The position numbers and the translations under genes are program-made. From Candidimonas nitroreducens (GTDB lineage: Bacteria; Pseudomonadota; Gammaproteobacteria; Burkholderiales; Burkholderiaceae_B): a stretch of DNA of 60,586 nucleotides. The stretch spans positions 1 to 60,586 of the forward strand of contig NZ_NJIH01000021.1 in assembly GCF_002209565.1 (NCBI RefSeq). The letters are read 5' to 3'. Each line of letters starts with the position of its first letter. Position 1 is the stretch's first letter. Below, piece by piece: positions 56,152 to 60,586 of this stretch. The notes under the pieces were generated by a model. It saw nothing but the letters and a program-made list of their open reading frames with translations. It ran no database searches and was not told where the DNA came from.

Positions 56152-57378
56152 ATGGGTGCCTTGTCACACTTGCGGGTTCTGGATTTGTCGCGTGTCCTGG
56201 CCGGCCCATGGGCCGGCCAGGTGCTGGCCGATCTGGGGGCCGAAGTCATCAAGGTCGAGCAAGCGCGAAGCGGCGACGATACCCGGGCCTGGGGGCCGCC
56301 CTGGGCTCACGATGCGCAGTGGGGCGATGAGCCGCAGTCGGCCTATTTCCTGGCGGCGAACCGCAACAAAAAGTCCGTGGCCATCGATATCCGCCATGAG
56401 TCGGGCCGCGATTGCGTCAGGAAACTTGCCATGCAGTGCGATGTCGTCATCGAAAATTTCAAGGTGGGAGGGCTGAAGAAATATGGGCTCGACTATGACT
56501 CGATCAGGGCTGTCAAGCCGGACATTGTCTATTGTTCCATCACGGGTTTCGGCCAGACCGGGCCTTATGCTCACAGGCCGGGCTATGATTTTCTGATACA
56601 GGGGCTGGGCGGGCTGATGAGCCTCAATGGCCGCCCGGACGGGGAACCCGGCGCCGGGCCGGTAAAGGTGGGGGTCGCCCTGACCGACATCCTGACCGGC
56701 CTGTATGCGACGGTGGGCATCCTGGCGGCGCTCGCCCACCGCGACAAGACGGGCTGCGGGCAGCACATCGATGCGGCCTTGCTGGACGTACAGGTGGCCT
56801 GCCTGGCCAATCAGGCCATGAATTACCTGGTCAGCGGAAAAGCGCCGCAGCGCATGGGCAACGCCCATCCGAACATCGTGCCGTATCAGGATTTCCAAAC
56901 CAAGGACGGCTACATCATCGTTGCCGTGGGCAATGATGGGCAGTTTCGGCGCTTCTGCGAGGCGCTCGGACATCCCGAGTGGGCGGACGATCCCAGGTTT
57001 TCTACGAATGCCGAACGCATCGCGCATCGGCAGACGCTGCAGGGATTGATTCAAGGCGTGATGCGCCGGCGCGGCACACGGGCGTGGACGATCGCCCTGG
57101 AGGAAGGCGGTATTCCCTGTGGGCCCATCAACAGCCTGAGCGATGTTTTCGACGATCCCCATGTGCGCCATCGGGAAATGCAATTCAAGCTGCCCGGCGG
57201 CGGGCCCGAGGCTGTCTCGCTCGTGGCGAATCCCTTGCGGCTTTCCGAGACTCCGGTGGAGTACCGGCAAGCGCCTCCGCGCCTCGGCGCACATACCCAC
57301 GCCGTTCTGCGCGAGCGCCTGGGGCTTTCATGTGCGGAAATCGAAGCACTGTCCAATGCCCGGGCCATCCGGGTTTGA
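56152..57378 (+). CDS. CaiB/BaiF family (class III) CoA-transferase
   Basis: A 408-residue standard-length family III CoA-transferase. It opens with L-R-V-L-D-L-S-R-V-L-A-G-P-W-A-G-Q, then S-I-T-G-F-G-Q-T-G-P-Y; the A-L-T-D-I-L-T-G segment supplies the expected nucleophilic Asp and G-C-G-Q-H-I-D-A-A-L-L-D follows. It would activate a carboxylic acid by transferring CoA from a donor such as succinyl-CoA. GGGGGAGA is close upstream of the ATG. In this cluster it probably acts on the imported or redox-processed compound. Confidence 0.92.
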   Translation: MGALSHLRVLDLSRVLAGPWAGQVLADLGAEVIKVEQARSGDDTRAWGPPWAHDAQWGDEPQSAYFLAANRNKKSVAIDIRHESGRDCVRKLAMQCDVVIENFKVGGLKKYGLDYDSIRAVKPDIVYCSITGFGQTGPYAHRPGYDFLIQGLGGLMSLNGRPDGEPGAGPVKVGVALTDILTGLYATVGILAALAHRDKTGCGQHIDAALLDVQVACLANQAMNYLVSGKAPQRMGNAHPNIVPYQDFQTKDGYIIVAVGNDGQFRRFCEALGHPEWADDPRFSTNAERIAHRQTLQGLIQGVMRRRGTRAWTIALEEGGIPCGPINSLSDVFDDPHVRHREMQFKLPGGGPEAVSLVANPLRLSETPVEYRQAPPRLGAHTHAVLRERLGLSCAEIEALSNARAIRV

Positions 57379-58446
<1,068 letters not shown>

Positions 58447-58645
58447 GGAGCACTATGCCAAGAATGCAGTGATCACACGCAACAGGTTTGTATGAAAACC
58501 GAAACAGGTGGGCGGCTTGTCGGTACGGCCCCGCTCGACATATAGCAAAATCACAAGGAGAGGGCGCCGCAAAGAGCACGTGATTCGAATTGACGGATCT
58601 TCGGCAATTCGACTGCTGCACGGGAGGAGCCCGGATGAGACAGAC

Positions 58646-59863
58646 ATGTCATTCAATTCAATATATTTTGTGCCTCTGGCGTTGGCCGGCTTGCTTGCGC
58701 TGGCCCCTTTATCCACGGTGCAGGCGGAGCAAGCTCAGATTGTTCTGGGTGCGTCGGTACAGCTGACCGGCCCTATCGCAAATACAGGCCGATATTACCC
58801 CGATGCATACAAGCTGGCGGTCGAGAAGATCAATGCCGCCGGCGGCCTGAAGGTCGGCGGCAAGACCTACAAACTGGCCCTGAAGCTGTACGACAACCAG
58901 TCGGACGTCAATCTCGGCGTGCGCCAGTACACCCAGCTGGTGTCGCACGATAAAGTCAATTTCTTGCTCGGGCCCTACGGAAGCAACTTCACCGTTGCAA
59001 GCTCCGCCGTTGCGGAAAAATATAAAGTGCCGATGGTGGAGGGCGGCGGGGCGTCCGACGAAATCTTCTCGCGCGGCTTCAAATATATTTTTGGCACACT
59101 GGCGCCGGGCAGCGGCTACTTCCGCAGCACCGTGGCCATGTTGACCAAGCTGCATCCCAAGCCCACGTCGGTGGCCTTGCTATGCGCCGACGATTCCTTC
59201 GATGTAACGCTGCAGAAGCACACTGGCCCCATGCTTGAGAAGGCCGGGCTGCATGTGGTCATGAACCAGCGCTATCACACTAATTCCACCGACTTCAGCG
59301 CCTTGTTGTCGCAGATCAAGTCGAAGAAGGTTGACGCGATCCTGGTGGGCGGGCACGAGACGGAAATCCTGAATTTCCTACGCCAGGCGAAAAGCTTGAA
59401 TGTCAGCCCGAAGATGTATGCGTTCACCGTAGGGGTGCCCAGCGAAGACTTCCGCAAGGCCCTGGGCAAGGATGCCGACTATGCCTTCGGCATGACCGCA
59501 TGGCTGCCCAGCAAGGCGCTCAAAGACCGCTGGTTCGGCGATGCCGAGAGCTTTGCGGCAGAGTACAAGACCAAATACGGATACGAGCCCGATTACCACG
59601 CGGCGTCGGGCGCGGCGGAAGTAGAAACCATTGCCAACGCCATCGAGAAAGCCAATACGCTGGATCCGAAGAAAGTGCGCGATGCAATTGCCGCCAGCAA
59701 TTTCGACAGCCTGTACGGCAGAGTCAAATTCAGCCCGTCGGGGCAGATAGACTTGGATCAGATCGTCGTTCAGGTGCAGAGCGGAGCCGTGCGGCCCGTC
59801 TTCAAGGGCGGTGCTTTTATCGGGCACGCTCAATACCCCATGCGGCCCTGGTCGAGCCGCTGA
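58646..59863 (+). CDS. Branched-chain amino acid-type ABC transporter substrate-binding protein
   Basis: A 405-residue periplasmic binding protein of the Leu/Ile/Val (LivJ, peripla_BP_6) type. A signal peptide (about 1-27, ending V-Q-A) precedes [14 protein letters not shown], then [10 protein letters not shown] and G-P-Y-G-S-N-F, all typical. Such receptors often bind aromatic or other carboxylates rather than amino acids. ATG at 58646 gives a sensible signal peptide. livH follows after 155 bp containing a stable hairpin. Confidence 0.92.
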   Translation: MSFNSIYFVPLALAGLLALAPLSTVQAEQAQIVLGASVQLTGPIANTGRYYPDAYKLAVEKINAAGGLKVGGKTYKLALKLYDNQSDVNLGVRQYTQLVSHDKVNFLLGPYGSNFTVASSAVAEKYKVPMVEGGGASDEIFSRGFKYIFGTLAPGSGYFRSTVAMLTKLHPKPTSVALLCADDSFDVTLQKHTGPMLEKAGLHVVMNQRYHTNSTDFSALLSQIKSKKVDAILVGGHETEILNFLRQAKSLNVSPKMYAFTVGVPSEDFRKALGKDADYAFGMTAWLPSKALKDRWFGDAESFAAEYKTKYGYEPDYHAASGAAEVETIANAIEKANTLDPKKVRDAIAASNFDSLYGRVKFSPSGQIDLDQIVVQVQSGAVRPVFKGGAFIGHAQYPMRPWSSR

Positions 59864-59945
59864 GTTGCGCGAGTCTGCGCGGGTATGCGGGCTGTTCTTG
59901 CTTAAAGGTGCGGTGGAAGCGCAAAACGGCCCCCTGGTCTCCCAA

Positions 59946-59976
59946 GCCGGGTCGGGCGCACAACGCCCGATCCGGC
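59946..59976 (+). promoter_or_regulatory. Stable hairpin between binding-protein gene and livH
   Basis: A 13-bp stem (one G-U pair) with a 5-nt loop lies 82 bp after the binding-protein stop and is followed by AAACTTATTATTTG, not a clean T tract. It probably stabilises the upstream mRNA or partly attenuates, giving more binding protein than permease. Confidence 0.55.
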
Positions 59977-60018
59977 AAACTTATTATTTGATATCCATAA
60001 AATAAATAGGAGCCAGCG

Positions 60019-60586
60019 TGGATTTACTGCTGCAGATCCTGGTCAACGGCATCCTGCAGGGGGGGTTATACGCCATCATGGCGCTCGGCCTGGCCCTGGT
60101 ATGGGGTGTGTTGAACATCGTCAATCTGGCCCACGGGGCTTTCATCATGCTGGGGGCCTACATCTCCTGGCACCTGTTCACCTACCTGCACATCGACCCG
60201 TTCCTGGGCCTGCCGATCACGGCCTGCATCATGTTCGGCGTCGGCTACGGCGTGCAGCGCGGCCTGTTGAACCTGATCGCGCGCGCGCCCATGTTCAACA
60301 CGCTGCTCATCACCTTCGGGCTGGAAGTGGTGCTGACGTACCTGGCCCAACTGGTCTTCTCGGCGGACTTCCGCACCATCAACCCCAGCTATGCCGGCAA
60401 CAACTTCGCGCTGGGCCCGCTGACCATCCCGGTGGTGCGCCTGGCCGCCTTCGGCGTGGCCATGGTTCTGACCGTGGGCATGTGGTACTTCCTGCTGCGC
60501 TCGCGGCTGGGCCGCGCCATACGCGCCACCGCCCAGAACCTGGTGGCCGCGCGCCTGTACGGCGTCGAGCCGCGCCACCTGTACGC
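60019..60586 (+). CDS. livH: Branched-chain amino acid-type ABC permease LivH, 3'-truncated
   Basis: The frame runs off the window end after 189 codons. It starts at GTG 60019 behind TAGGAG and reads V-D-L-L-L-Q-I-L-V-N-G-I-L-Q-G-G-L-Y-A-I-M-A-L-G-L-A-L, the classic LivH opening, then G-V-L-N-I-V-N-L-A-H-G-A-F. Several membrane helices are visible. It is one of two permeases expected for the importer; LivM, LivG and LivF should follow outside the window. Confidence 0.93.

Overview
The window is about 65% G+C and reads as chromosome of a betaproteobacterium, most likely order Burkholderiales, family Alcaligenaceae (Bordetella/Achromobacter relatives). The evidence is the argF / DUF3579 / rpsT neighbourhood, the exbB-exbD-lpxK-Trm112-kdsB-adk envelope operon, a Bug-type (TctC) tricarboxylate-binding protein, a three-function PutA and a large autotransporter. 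No rRNA, tRNA, CRISPR array, prophage or intact transposase was recognised. The genus is an inference; no marker gene was compared.

Layout. 1-3066: 3' part of a repeat-rich autotransporter. 3345-7247 (minus): argF, a GNAT acetyltransferase, selU and selD. 7611-8414: DUF3579 protein and rpsT. 8574-12113: a TctC-type binding protein, a CoA-transferase and a divergent LysR regulator, which look inserted between rpsT and murJ. 12088-18589 (minus): a long envelope operon exbB-exbD-lpxK-Trm112-kdsB-adk-SDR-murJ with overlapping or nearly touching genes and one IS-like scar. 18590-19498: non-coding, with a 4 x 23-bp repeat, a DnaA-box palindrome and an AT-rich stretch. 19499-24996: xseA with an unusual repeat-encoded N terminus, sodB, a ClC exchanger and a beta-ketoadipyl-CoA-type thiolase. 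25195-29292: DUF192 protein, cold-shock protein, clpS and clpA. 29309-33217: pqiABC-type MCE lipid-transport operon. 33427-37263: putA with candidate PutA operators. 37328-49389: a complete type II secretion system (minus strand gspGHIJKLMNDEF; gspC divergent; gspO further on). 49397-54121: a formylglycine-generating enzyme co-oriented with gspO (7-bp gap), two DUF202 membrane proteins, and a Cys-type sulfatase lipoprotein. 54354-60586: a plus-strand cluster with a DGLPVVPPT-motif protein, a C-G-S-C member of the UGSC family, a CoA-transferase, a thioredoxin reductase and a branched-chain-amino-acid-type ABC importer (binding protein and start of LivH).

Two modules deserve most attention. First, 37328-54121 looks like one working unit: FGE converts the sulfatase active-site Cys to formylglycine, and the adjacent T2SS, whose secretin is itself a predicted lipoprotein, could move that lipoprotein sulfatase to or past the outer membrane. 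The DUF202 pair beside a sulfatase and its maturase recalls the E. coli yidFGHIJK region. Second, 54354-60586 joins a Cys form of a selenoprotein family to its own TrxB-like reductase, a CoA-transferase and an importer, suggesting uptake and redox-dependent breakdown of an unknown carboxylate.

A recurring oddity is short tandem repeats (8, 9, 12, 15 and 23 bp), several of them in frame at the N termini or linkers of ordinary genes (selD, xseA, pqiB, gspL).
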